From positions 62,001 through 126,000 of the forward strand of contig JADJTK010000012.1 in the NCBI GenBank assembly GCA_016711225.1: 64,000 bases of DNA. Reading direction: 5' to 3'. Origin of the DNA: Opitutaceae bacterium. Its GTDB lineage: Bacteria > Verrucomicrobiota > Verrucomicrobiia > Opitutales > Opitutaceae. The position numbers were made by a program, and so were the translations under genes. Shown piece by piece: positions 40,456 to 49,533 of the stretch (the stretch's first letter is position 1; each line of letters begins with the position of its first letter). The notes beneath the pieces were generated by a model. It did no database searches. It was not told where the DNA came from and saw nothing but the letters and a program-made list of their open reading frames with translations.

Positions 40456-41829
40456 CTACTCGAGTTTCGCCGCGGGGCCGGCAAGCAGCTTCTGCGAGCG
40501 CTCGACCAGCTCCATACAGGCTCGGCCGTTGTGATAGGGGCATTTCCAGGTGCTCACCTTCGGCATCCGCTCAAGCACCCGCCCTTTGGGATCGCGCGCC
40601 CAAAACCACTCGCCGTGTTCCCGGTCGACCATCTGCGTCGCGATGAATTCCCACGAACGCCGACACGTCTGCAAGAACTCCGGCTCGCCGGTGAGCTGAT
40701 AGGCGTTGAGGAAGCCCACCGTGGACTCCGCCTGCGGCCACCAGTGTTTGGAGGCATCCGTGAGTCCCTTCGGTCCGGCCTCGTTGAACATGCCGCCATC
40801 GCCATCGAAAGCCTGCGCCTGCGTCACTCGCGCGATGGCTACCGAAATCGGCTTCATCCGCTCAATCAGCACCGGGTCGCCCAGCACCTCGGCCGCCTCG
40901 GCCAACAACCAACTGAACTCGATGTCGTGACCAAACGAAATCTCGTGCGAACGCGGCGCCCAATCGGCGCCGAGCAGGAGGTGAAGGTGATTCGAATCCG
41001 GGTTGCGCACCCGCGTCGCCATCCGCTCGACCAACTCGGTGAGTTGGTGGCGGAGACCAGCGTCGGGCCAAACGCGCAAGAGATTGGTATAGGCCTCCAT
41101 GATGTGCAGCATCGTGTTCTGCGACTTGGGCTCATCGGTGGCCATCAGACTGCGGGTGCCCTTGGGCAGCGCGCGCCAATCGCGCGCATAGGCTTCGAAG
41201 TAGCCGCCGTGGGCGGAGTCGTAGGCGTGGGCTTCGACGGCGCGGTAGATGGCGATGGCCTGCTCCAGCGCCTCCGGATCACCGCACGCGCGGTGGTACT
41301 CGCTGAGTCCATAGATCGCAAAGGCCTGGGCATAGATCTGTTTGCGCCGCTCCAAGGGCTTGCCGGCGGCCGAGACCGTCCAGAACACGCCCCCGTGCTC
41401 GGGATCCAGAAAACGAATTCTCAGATCGTCGTAGGCCCATTTCGCCATCTCCAGATACTCGGGATCACGGTAGGTGCGATGGGCGGCCGAAAACGCCCAA
41501 AGAATGCGGGCCGTCAGCAACAGCCCGCGCGGCGCCTCCTTGCGGACTTTGAGATCGTTGCCGATCACCCCGAAGAACCCCCCTCGGGCCCGATCACGGG
41601 TATGGTTGAGCCAGAAGGGCAGGATGTTCTGCCGCAACTCCAGCTCGGCCTGGGCGGCGAGGGTGGCCAAAACCTGCCGATCAGCGGCGGACGGCCGGCC
41701 GGGATTGAGGGAGGTGACGCCGGGGGGCGGGGTGGCGGAAATCATGGCTGGACAAGCGGGCGATCCATCCGAGCCGGCAAGCCGCAGGGCGCATCCGGAA
41801 ACCAGCAGGACAAAGAGGGGAGCTTTCAT
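40456..41829 (-). CDS. Cellobiose 2-epimerase-like AGE-family protein, probable lipoprotein
   Basis: 457 residues from the ATG at 41829. An N-terminal lipobox (FVLLVSGC) indicates export and lipidation. The rest is an (alpha/alpha)6 N-acylglucosamine 2-epimerase fold: NHTRDRARGGFFGVI, RILWAFSAAHR, EHGGVFWTV, SQNTMLHIMEAYTNL, SFGHDIEFSWLLAEAAE (diagnostic for cellobiose epimerases), WWPQAESTVGFLNAYQLTGE and KCPYHNGRACMEL. The catalytic histidines appear present. It would epimerise or isomerise mannobiose/cellobiose-type glycans outside the cytoplasm, which is unusual, as characterised enzymes are mostly cytosolic. Confidence 0.8.
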   Translation of the reverse strand: MKAPLFVLLVSGCALRLAGSDGSPACPAMISATPPPGVTSLNPGRPSAADRQVLATLAAQAELELRQNILPFWLNHTRDRARGGFFGVIGNDLKVRKEAPRGLLLTARILWAFSAAHRTYRDPEYLEMAKWAYDDLRIRFLDPEHGGVFWTVSAAGKPLERRKQIYAQAFAIYGLSEYHRACGDPEALEQAIAIYRAVEAHAYDSAHGGYFEAYARDWRALPKGTRSLMATDEPKSQNTMLHIMEAYTNLLRVWPDAGLRHQLTELVERMATRVRNPDSNHLHLLLGADWAPRSHEISFGHDIEFSWLLAEAAEVLGDPVLIERMKPISVAIARVTQAQAFDGDGGMFNEAGPKGLTDASKHWWPQAESTVGFLNAYQLTGEPEFLQTCRRSWEFIATQMVDREHGEWFWARDPKGRVLERMPKVSTWKCPYHNGRACMELVERSQKLLAGPAAKLE

Positions 41830-41941
41830 CGGGGATTGCTCAGGTTCACCGATTCCCGCCCGCCAGCGAGCACAACTTGCTCCCCCCGCCCCTCCCACGG
41901 GCCGCGCCGGCCGCCGGCGCCGGCGGCGCGGCAAGGGCACC

Positions 41942-43015
41942 TCAATTGGGAGCGAAACGGTAGTGGTACTTTCCTGCCACAAACTTCCCGCTGTCCACCG
42001 CGGGCACAAGCTGGGCCTGCTGCAGCGCCGCGGTGATGGGCGTCACCATGTCCTCGGGTACCTCGCCCCCGGAGACCATCGACACCGCGGTGACCGCCCC
42101 CTCGGCGGAAACAAAGAGCGTGGCGTCGAACCGTTTGACCGAAAGCTGCACGAGCTTCTCAGGGTTGAGCGGGTCGCCCACCAGCATCGGGTCGCATTTG
42201 TCGGCCGCATGCAGCGCGGGCTGGACGGCCATCCAATAGTGCAACCGGTCGGCCCAGGTTCGCGGATTGTTCGGGCTGAGCAGATCGAGAAAGCCGGTCA
42301 GATCCGCCATGATCGCCTTGGCGGATTCCTCGGTGTCCCCCTTGGTGAAGAAGAGCGGCACCCCGTTGCAGTTGCACACCACCACTCCGTAATTGGTGCT
42401 CGGAACGACTTTGAGGATCGAGGACATCTTTGGCTGGTCCTCGAAGCTGGAAACCAGGAACGGCACCTTCATCTGCGTGGCCATCTTCGTATGATCGAGT
42501 CCACTATGCTTCACGCCGAAGAGGAAGCCCTCAACCAATCCAGGGTGGTTCCTCTGCATCTCCTGAAAGGGCCAACCGATCTTGCCCAACATGTCCCACG
42601 ACTTGCTCTCGCCGTTGTTCGCAAAACAGAGCACGTAGAAGCGCGGCTCGGGGAGCCCCTTCAGCTCGGCGTCGATCAGCCGGCCCTCCTTCACGCGCCG
42701 GGCACTGCCGTAGATCTCGCTGCCGATGTTCGTCGTACTCTCGGCCCAGTCGGCCGCAGGGACCGGGAGCGCTCGGATCTGTTCGGCGAACCGCACGCAG
42801 TCCTGGGGGCTGAGTTGGCTGAGCAGAACCTTTCTTCCGCTACGATCGGGCAACCGGAACAACGCGAGCGGACCGATGACCTCGGCCGGCTCCGCCTTGA
42901 AGGTCTTGCCCTGGAGGTCGGTCCACTTCTCCATTTTGGCGGAGCTCGTGGAAATCAAACCGATACTGGCTGCGATCAACGCGCAGCCGGTGAGGTGGCG
43001 GAATCGAGTAGACAT
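41942..43015 (-). CDS. Secreted protein with SHD1-like N-terminal domain
   Basis: 357 residues from the ATG at 43015, with a signal peptide (LTGCALIAASIGLISTSSA). Residues 28-80 (WTDLQGKTFKAEPAEVIG ... VLLSQLSPQDCVRF) resemble the SHD1 domain common in Verrucomicrobia and Planctomycetes secreted proteins. The central part has a thioredoxin-like flavour (FYVLCFANNGESKSWDMLGKIGWP) but no CxxC. The C-terminal part (LFVSAEGAVTAVSMVSGG) looks like a small alpha/beta domain. Function unknown. It lies upstream of the epimerase gene on the same strand, 112 bp away. Confidence 0.6.
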   Translation of the reverse strand: MSTRFRHLTGCALIAASIGLISTSSAKMEKWTDLQGKTFKAEPAEVIGPLALFRLPDRSGRKVLLSQLSPQDCVRFAEQIRALPVPAADWAESTTNIGSEIYGSARRVKEGRLIDAELKGLPEPRFYVLCFANNGESKSWDMLGKIGWPFQEMQRNHPGLVEGFLFGVKHSGLDHTKMATQMKVPFLVSSFEDQPKMSSILKVVPSTNYGVVVCNCNGVPLFFTKGDTEESAKAIMADLTGFLDLLSPNNPRTWADRLHYWMAVQPALHAADKCDPMLVGDPLNPEKLVQLSVKRFDATLFVSAEGAVTAVSMVSGGEVPEDMVTPITAALQQAQLVPAVDSGKFVAGKYHYRFAPN

Positions 43016-43207
43016 GGGTATTGGGGTACGCCGGCAAGCTGCGCGTTCCCGGTCCAAACGCAACGGACACCTTGCCAAATACCCGGGGCTCGGTGCTGTC
43101 CGAAGGGACACACCAGGGCCCGATCGGGTCGCCCCGCTCAGGCGTCGCGCGGTTTCAGGCCTTGCCTCGCCCCCGGCTCACCCAGCGCCGCGGGGGGAAG
43201 CTCCCCC

Positions 43208-45166
43208 TCAGCTCTCGCCCGCGCTCGCCCCCAGCAGGGCGCGCACCATTGGGGCCAGCACCTCGGCCCAGCGACGGTAGCCCTCGGGCGAGAGATGCAA
43301 CCCGTCGGGCATCACCTCCGCCGAGATCGAACCATCCCGCTCCAAAAAGACCTCGCCGTAGTCGCGCACCACCAACCGACCGCCCCTGGAGTCGAGCTCG
43401 AGCAACTGCCGGTTCACCGCCGCCACGCGCTGCCGGATCTCCGCGAAAGCCGAAAGCCCGCTCGGCAAAATGCCCTGGAGCAGGATCCGCGCATCCGGGA
43501 ACACCGCGCCCAACTTCGCCACTACCGCCCGGATCCCGCGCACCGTAGCCGCCGGCGCCGCATTCTCGCGCCCCAGGTTGTTAATCCCAATCAGCACCAC
43601 AACCAGCCGCGGCCGCAGCCCCTCCACGTCACCATGATCCAGGCGCCAGAGGACGTTCTGCGTGGTGTCCCCGCCGATCCCGAAGTTCACCGCTCCCAAC
43701 GGAACAAAATGCCGCGTCCACTCCGCAGCTCCATTGCCCGCCCACCCTTCAGTAATCGAATCACCGACAAACAACAGCTCGCCGCACCCACGCCGCGCGA
43801 TGGCCACGTGCTCGGCATGCCGCGCCCTCCATGTGGCCACCGACATCCAATCATAATCCTCCAACCGCGGCGCCGGCGCCGCCGCATCGTGCAGGTCTCC
43901 CTTCACCTCAGCCATGGCCGGCTTGGCTCCGCGAAACAGGGCAAGAACCCGCCGGCCAATCGACACTGGCCTCCTCGCCGGTGACGCACTGGTCCCGTCC
44001 AGCACCGCCTCGGCTTCGACCGGCAAATCAAGGTGCACCAGACTCTGGTTCACCGCCGCGGCCGCTCCTGTGCCCGCCGTGAAAGCATAGGCGTCGCCCA
44101 GCGCCACGTGGTGCATCGCATTCTCATCAAGCAGTGGATGCAGAAAACAACGCCTCGATCTCGCCATCGCCGTACCCTCCGGCACCAGCGCGACCTCGCC
44201 CAACCGGCACGCCCCCCGATCGGTGTCGAGCAGTCGCGTCAGCACCTCGGCCCCGCGCGTAGCCGTCGCCCGCACCACCCGTCCGCCACGAAATTCCAAC
44301 TCGATCCCATCGATGAGCGCTCCCCCGTAGCTCACCGCCCGGGCCACCCGAAGATATCCCTCAGCCGAGGCCGCCTCCGGCGCCGTGAATACCTCCTCGG
44401 TCGGCAGGTTCGGCAGGAACCGTCGCCCTTCCTTCGTCGCCAAACCCGCAGTGCACCAGCGATGCCCGACCGGCAACTCCAGCCTGAGGTCCGTACCCGG
44501 GCCGACCAACCGCACCGTCCCGGCACGCCGCTCGTTCAATTCGTCGCGCCGTCTCTCCAGCTTCTCGACATGCGCCGACCAGGCGGCCACCGGATCCGCC
44601 ACATCGGCCCGACACGACTCGACCACCGCGCGCCAGAGCGCGGGCAACCGTGCCTCCGCCGCGAAATCGCTGAAGGCGACCTCCGCCCACTCGGGAGTCG
44701 GCGCCGGCAGCGCCGACCAGTTGGTGGCTCCACCAAGAAGAGCCGGCGCCACCCGCGCATACTGCGCCGCGCCGTGGGCCCGCAGCCCTGCCACCGCCTT
44801 CGCTGACAAACCCTCCGTCAAGCGCGGATGGGAACCCATCAGAAACAACAACGCGGCCCCGTCCGTGACCGCCCGCTCCAACCGTTCGGTATTCACCTCG
44901 AGGCGAGCACCAAAATCCCGATCCGGCCAGCCGGCCGCTGCGCGCCGCCACTCCGCCTCGTCGCCCCAGATCGTCTCCACCCCACTCGCACCGGCGGCGA
45001 GGGCCGCCCGCTCCACCGCGGCAACCAACGGCGCCGCGCAGCACGCCACGCCCTGCAACACAAACGGCTCGGCGATGAGCACCCGTTGCCCGGCCTGCAG
45101 ATTCAAGCCCACGCGTACGGCCACCTCGGCCAACCGGAGCGCCTGGGCTGCGAATTCAGAATCCAT
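43208..45166 (-). CDS. M29-type aminopeptidase fused to an SGNH/GDSL hydrolase
   Basis: 652 residues from the ATG at 45166 (ATG at 45178 also possible). Residues 1-390 are an M29 aminopeptidase: LPTEEVFTAP with Glu257, RLGEVALVP with Glu324, LLDENAMHHVALG with His352/353, and NQSLVHLDL with His378 and Asp380, the metal-ligand set. After a 70-residue linker an SGNH hydrolase follows: LLFVGDSITEGW with Ser470, FGIGGDTT, VLIGINNLG, and DGLHLSPEGYRRW with the catalytic Asp and His. No stop separates them, although an internal ATG at 43915 could start a second protein. Fusion, readthrough or a lost stop are all possible. Confidence 0.75.
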   Translation of the reverse strand: MDSEFAAQALRLAEVAVRVGLNLQAGQRVLIAEPFVLQGVACCAAPLVAAVERAALAAGASGVETIWGDEAEWRRAAAGWPDRDFGARLEVNTERLERAVTDGAALLFLMGSHPRLTEGLSAKAVAGLRAHGAAQYARVAPALLGGATNWSALPAPTPEWAEVAFSDFAAEARLPALWRAVVESCRADVADPVAAWSAHVEKLERRRDELNERRAGTVRLVGPGTDLRLELPVGHRWCTAGLATKEGRRFLPNLPTEEVFTAPEAASAEGYLRVARAVSYGGALIDGIELEFRGGRVVRATATRGAEVLTRLLDTDRGACRLGEVALVPEGTAMARSRRCFLHPLLDENAMHHVALGDAYAFTAGTGAAAAVNQSLVHLDLPVEAEAVLDGTSASPARRPVSIGRRVLALFRGAKPAMAEVKGDLHDAAAPAPRLEDYDWMSVATWRARHAEHVAIARRGCGELLFVGDSITEGWAGNGAAEWTRHFVPLGAVNFGIGGDTTQNVLWRLDHGDVEGLRPRLVVVLIGINNLGRENAAPAATVRGIRAVVAKLGAVFPDARILLQGILPSGLSAFAEIRQRVAAVNRQLLELDSRGGRLVVRDYGEVFLERDGSISAEVMPDGLHLSPEGYRRWAEVLAPMVRALLGASAGES

Positions 45167-45275
45167 TCCAGATGCCATACGCCCCGCCCTCCGCCGACAA
45201 AACCAAAACCATTGATGGCCGCTCCCACTGCACGCTCGACGCCGGTCGCTCCGCTGTTTCCATACCGCCACCGCC

Positions 45276-45872
45276 ATGCGCATTCTTGTCGTCATCGCTC
45301 ATCCCAACCCGGCCAGCTTCAACCACGCGCTCGCCGCCTCCGCCGCCTCCGCCCTGCGCGTACAAGGCCACGAGGTACTCGTACAGGATCTCTACGCCGA
45401 GGGCTTCGACCCGCTGATGCCCGCCGCTGAGTTTGCCAAGGACGCCCTTCTTCCGCCCGACGTCGCCCGTCGCTGCGCCGAACTCACCGCCGCCGACGGC
45501 CTCATCATCGTCCATCCCAATTGGTGGGGGCAACCCCCCGCAGTGCTCAAGGGCTGGATTGATCGCGTGGTGCGTCCTGGGGTTGCATACGAATTCCGCC
45601 TGCGCGCCGACGGCAAGCCCGGCCCCGTCGGCCTGCTCAAGCTTCAGACCGCCCTGATACTCAACACCGGCAACACCCCGCTGGAGACCGAGCGAGCCGT
45701 TTACGGCGATCCGCTCGAGGGGCTCTGGAAGAAGTGTTTCTGTGGGATGTGCGGGATCCCCCGCGCCGAGCGCCTCTATTTCACCTCGGTGATCGTGAGC
45801 ACCCCCGACCAACGCGCCCGCTGGCTCGGCGAAGCCGCCGCTGCCGCCACCACGCTGTTCCCTCGGGGCTGA
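45276..45872 (+). CDS. NAD(P)H-dependent oxidoreductase, flavodoxin-like (MdaB/KefF type)
   Basis: 198 residues. The N-terminal beta-alpha motif MRILVVIAHPNPASFNHAL and the FAD/FMN-site stretch IIVHPNWWGQPPAVLKGWIDRV match NAD(P)H quinone reductases of the flavodoxin_2 family. Such enzymes reduce quinones or other electrophiles with two electrons. The cofactor and substrate cannot be read. Divergent from the M29-SGNH gene with a 109-bp gap. Confidence 0.85.
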   Translation: MRILVVIAHPNPASFNHALAASAASALRVQGHEVLVQDLYAEGFDPLMPAAEFAKDALLPPDVARRCAELTAADGLIIVHPNWWGQPPAVLKGWIDRVVRPGVAYEFRLRADGKPGPVGLLKLQTALILNTGNTPLETERAVYGDPLEGLWKKCFCGMCGIPRAERLYFTSVIVSTPDQRARWLGEAAAAATTLFPRG

Positions 45873-46018
45873 GCCACCGGCCAGTCGGCCACGTGGTCGA
45901 CTCCAGCCGGGCGTGGCAGTGCGAAGGATGAGCGTCCCTCCACGATCGCGGCAACCTGGCCGATTCGCCGCCCCTCCCCCTTCTCCTCTCGGGGCCATTT
46001 GCCCCTTAAGGGGGGCGA

Positions 46019-46037
46019 GGATGAAATCATTTCATCC
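46019..46037. promoter_or_regulatory. A/T-rich perfect palindrome upstream of the Hpt kinase
   Basis: GGATGAAAT-C-ATTTCATCC, 9-bp perfect arms, in the otherwise featureless 416-bp gap 45873-46288. A possible operator for the kinase gene 250 bp downstream. No gene is seen in the gap. Confidence 0.35.
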
Positions 46038-46288
46038 GCCACCATCTGCCCGGCGGCCCCTCTCTGGGAGATTCAAACGCTAAATATCCGCCGCACCTGG
46101 CCGAGTAGACTGGGTGTGATCGCGGCTCTCCCTGTCTCCGCCCCCAATCCCCATCCTCGGGATCCCAATCAAGCGGAGCAGCGCCGGAGAATGGATCTGC
46201 GGCCCGCGACGATCTTGTTCGACCAAGCCCCCCGGCGACGACTCGCCCCTCCCGCCTCCACTGCTCGACTTTGCCCGGCCCTCCCCCA

Positions 46289-49200
46289 ATGAGCCGCGCC
46301 CGAATCCTGATCGTCGAAGACGAGTTTGTGGTGGCCCGCGATATCCACCAGCAACTGACCGCGCTCGACTACCAGCCGGTAGGCCAGACGGCCGACGGCG
46401 ACGAAGCCGTGCGGCTCACTGACCAGCTTCGCCCCGATCTGGTGCTGATGGATATCCACCTCCTCGGCCCCTTGGACGGCATCGAGGCCGCCCTCGCCAT
46501 CCGGGAGCGGTTCGCCATCCCGGTGATCTTCCTGACGGCGTTCACCAGCGAATCGGTGATCGAGCGGGCCAAGGCTGCCGGACCGTTCGGATACATCGTC
46601 AAGCCCTTCGATGAACGTGAACTACGGATGATCATCGAGGTGGGCCTCCAGCAGCATCGCACCGAACTCACGCTCCGCCGCAGCGAGGAGGAGATGACAG
46701 CCGTGCTCCGTTCTTCGATCGACAGTTTCTGGGTCGTTAACCTACAGGGACGAGTGCTGCGGATAAACGATGCCGCCTGCCAACTCATGGGCTACTCCCG
46801 TGAAGAGCTCCTCCAGATGTCCATTGTCCAACTGGAGCACGGCCGCACGCTGGCGCAGATCGCCGAGGGAGTTGCCGATGTCATCCGGCTCGGGGCCGTA
46901 CAGATCGAGCGCCAAACCCGACGCAAAGACGGCTCGATCCGGCTCGTGGAAATGAGCATCACCTGCACCCCGGGGCCAGATCGCCTCCTCTACTGTTTCG
47001 GTCGCGATATTACCGAGCGGCGGAGGGCGGAGAACCAACTCCGCCAACTCTCCCGGGCGGTCGAACAAAGCCCGGCCTCGATCGTGATCACCGACGCCGC
47101 CGGGATCATCGAATACGTCAACCCCCACTTCGAAAAGACCTCCGGCTATCAGGCCAACGAGGTAATCGGCCGGAATCCGCGACTCCTCAAGTCGGGCGAG
47201 CACTCCACCGAGTTTTACCGGGGGCTGTGGCAGACGATCACCGAGGGCGGCGACTGGTCCGGTGAGTTTCTCAACCGCAAAAAGAACGGCGAGCTTTTCT
47301 GGGAGCAATCCTCCATCTCTCCCCTACGCGACGACCAGGGCCGGATCGCACACTTTGTCGCCGTAAAGGAGGATATCACCGCCCGCAAGGCGACCGAGCA
47401 TTGGCTCCTGCAGACGCAGGCGGAAATGCAGCAGGCCAACACCCAGCTGGAGCGCTCCATTGCCGAGGCACGCCAGCTCGCAGTCGCAGCCGAGGCGGCC
47501 AACCGAGCCAAGAGTGCGTTCCTTGCTACCATGAGTCACGAGCTGCGCACGCCGCTCAATGTCATCAACGGCGTGGCCGCCACCCTCCTCGAACAGGCGG
47601 AAAGCGCCGGCCAGAAGGAAGCCGCCCGGCTGATACTGGAAGGCGGCGCCAACCTGCTCGGCATCATTGAGGAGATCCTCGACTACTCCGGTCTGCAGGC
47701 CGGCAAGACCACCCTCAACCTCCGGGCCTTCGACCTGCTCGCGATCGTCTCCCATTCCCTGCGCCTCGCGCAGAAGGCGAGCCAAGCCCCCCAGGTGGAG
47801 CTGAGCTACCGCATCGACCCCGCCGCTCCCGCTGAGCTCATCGGCGACCCGCGGCGGCTCCAACAGGTGCTGCTCAACCTCCTCCACAACGCCCACAAGT
47901 TCACCGAGCGCGGCCGGGTTCACCTCGGCGTCTCGGCGCGAATGCTTCCGCCGGGGTCCTGGCAGCTGGTTTTCACCGTGAGCGATACCGGGCGAGGGAT
48001 CGCCGCTACGGACCAGGCGAGACTATTTCAACCCTTCTCCCGCATCGAGGGTGGCAGCACGCGTACCACCGGCGGGACCGGCCTTGGCCTCGTCATCGCC
48101 CGCACGTTCGCCCAACTCATGGGCGGCGACATTGTCGTGCGCAGCCAGCCCGGGCGCGGGTCGTCCTTCCGCTTCACCGCCGTCTTTGGCGCCGCCACCC
48201 CGAGCCGCACCGTATTCACCCCCTTCACCCCAGCCGGCCTGCACGGGCGCCCCGTGCTGATCGTAACCAAGGATTCCCACCACCGACGCCTTCTCGCCTG
48301 CGTCGCCAAGCAGTGGGGTCTTCGCCCAACCGTACTTTCCCTCGCCGAAGCTTCCACTACGGCCCTGCCCACGCACGTCCCGGGATTGCTCGCCATCCTG
48401 GACCAGGAATGCGTCCGCCACCGCGGCGGCGCTACCGCCCGCTGGCTCGCCGCCGGAGGCGCAGGCCACCACGTGCCCGTGGCTTGGCTTGCCCGAGCCG
48501 ACACCTCCGCCCTGCCCCCTACCGCCGCGCCCAGCGCCGTCCTGCCTCTTCCGGTCGATCTGGCCGAGCTCGCCCGCGTGCTCGCTGGATTTTCCCTCCA
48601 GAAACCCACGACTGCGACCGCCCCTTCCAGCCCGCCCGGCAACCAGCCCAAACTGGGCCAACGCCTGCCCTTGCGCATCCTCGCCGCCGACGACATCCGG
48701 ACCAACCGCGAGATGCTTCGCCACCTTATGGCGCATCTCGGCTACACGCTCACCTTGGTGGAGAACGGCGCCGAAGTCCTCGAGTCGCTGCACCTGCAGC
48801 CCTTCGACCTCGTCCTGCTCGATATCCAAATGCCGGTGATGGACGGGCTCACGGCCGCCCGCGAGATCTGCCGCCGCCAACCCGACCCGGCCACCAGGCC
48901 CAAACTGGTCGCAATCACCGCCAACGCCCTCCCGGGGGATCGCGAGATCTGCCTCGCCGCGGGGATGGACGAATACCTGACCAAGCCCGTGCTCCCCGCA
49001 CAGATCGAAGCGTGTCTGCTCCAGCTCTTTGCCGCGGCCCCCACCCTCACCCCTCCCGTACCTCCAACCGGGCTGCCGTGGGTCGACCGCGCCCACCTCG
49101 AAGCGTTTCTGCCGGGCCTCGCCCCCGAGGAACTCGCCGACGCCCTCGGCCTGATGCACACCGCGGCCGCGGGAGATTTCCGGCAGATCTGGCCCAAGAT

Positions 49201-49513
49201 TGTCGAAGCCTGCGCGGCACACAACGCCCCCGGACTCGCCGACCTGACCCACGGGTTGAAGGGGTGCTTCCTGATGCTCGGCTGGGCCCGGGCCGCCGCG
49301 CTCTGCCTCACCGTGCTCGAAGCCGCACGTAAGGGCACGTTTACCGACTGGGACGACTTCCCCCCGCAACTCCAGGAAGCCTACACAGCCTCCTCGGCCG
49401 CGATGGAGCAGTGCCTGACCGCCATCCGCACCACCACCATCACTACAGAGGCACTTACTCCGCCACACACACCCTGCCGAGCTTCCCGGGCCGACAAGAC
49501 CTCCACGGTCTGA
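46289..49513 (+). CDS. Cytosolic hybrid histidine kinase: REC-PAS-PAS-HisKA-HATPase-pseudoREC-REC-Hpt
   Basis: 1074 residues from the ATG at 46289; no membrane segment. An N-terminal receiver (ILIVEDEFVVARD, LMDIHL, KPFDER) is followed by two PAS domains (about 130-260 and 260-385), HisKA with His at residue 417 (MSHELRTPLNVING), and HATPase (DTGRGIAATD, GGTGLGL). A receiver-like segment (about 650-770) lacks the phospho-acceptor Asp in LLAILDQECVRH context. It is followed by a normal receiver (ILAADDIRTNRE, LLDIQMPVMDG, KPVLP) and a C-terminal Hpt with His at residue 988 (LTHGLKGCFLMLGW). It could relay phosphate to other proteins. Confidence 0.9.
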   Translation: MSRARILIVEDEFVVARDIHQQLTALDYQPVGQTADGDEAVRLTDQLRPDLVLMDIHLLGPLDGIEAALAIRERFAIPVIFLTAFTSESVIERAKAAGPFGYIVKPFDERELRMIIEVGLQQHRTELTLRRSEEEMTAVLRSSIDSFWVVNLQGRVLRINDAACQLMGYSREELLQMSIVQLEHGRTLAQIAEGVADVIRLGAVQIERQTRRKDGSIRLVEMSITCTPGPDRLLYCFGRDITERRRAENQLRQLSRAVEQSPASIVITDAAGIIEYVNPHFEKTSGYQANEVIGRNPRLLKSGEHSTEFYRGLWQTITEGGDWSGEFLNRKKNGELFWEQSSISPLRDDQGRIAHFVAVKEDITARKATEHWLLQTQAEMQQANTQLERSIAEARQLAVAAEAANRAKSAFLATMSHELRTPLNVINGVAATLLEQAESAGQKEAARLILEGGANLLGIIEEILDYSGLQAGKTTLNLRAFDLLAIVSHSLRLAQKASQAPQVELSYRIDPAAPAELIGDPRRLQQVLLNLLHNAHKFTERGRVHLGVSARMLPPGSWQLVFTVSDTGRGIAATDQARLFQPFSRIEGGSTRTTGGTGLGLVIARTFAQLMGGDIVVRSQPGRGSSFRFTAVFGAATPSRTVFTPFTPAGLHGRPVLIVTKDSHHRRLLACVAKQWGLRPTVLSLAEASTTALPTHVPGLLAILDQECVRHRGGATARWLAAGGAGHHVPVAWLARADTSALPPTAAPSAVLPLPVDLAELARVLAGFSLQKPTTATAPSSPPGNQPKLGQRLPLRILAADDIRTNREMLRHLMAHLGYTLTLVENGAEVLESLHLQPFDLVLLDIQMPVMDGLTAAREICRRQPDPATRPKLVAITANALPGDREICLAAGMDEYLTKPVLPAQIEACLLQLFAAAPTLTPPVPPTGLPWVDRAHLEAFLPGLAPEELADALGLMHTAAAGDFRQIWPKIVEACAAHNAPGLADLTHGLKGCFLMLGWARAAALCLTVLEAARKGTFTDWDDFPPQLQEAYTASSAAMEQCLTAIRTTTITTEALTPPHTPCRASRADKTSTV

Positions 49514-49533
49514 CCGCACCCACCCGACTCGGC

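Noticed and set aside
41474..43984. 836-codon plus-strand frame opposite the epimerase and SHD1-like genes
   Set aside because: Antisense to three recognisable genes, with Arg/Pro-rich low-complexity translation and no family resemblance.
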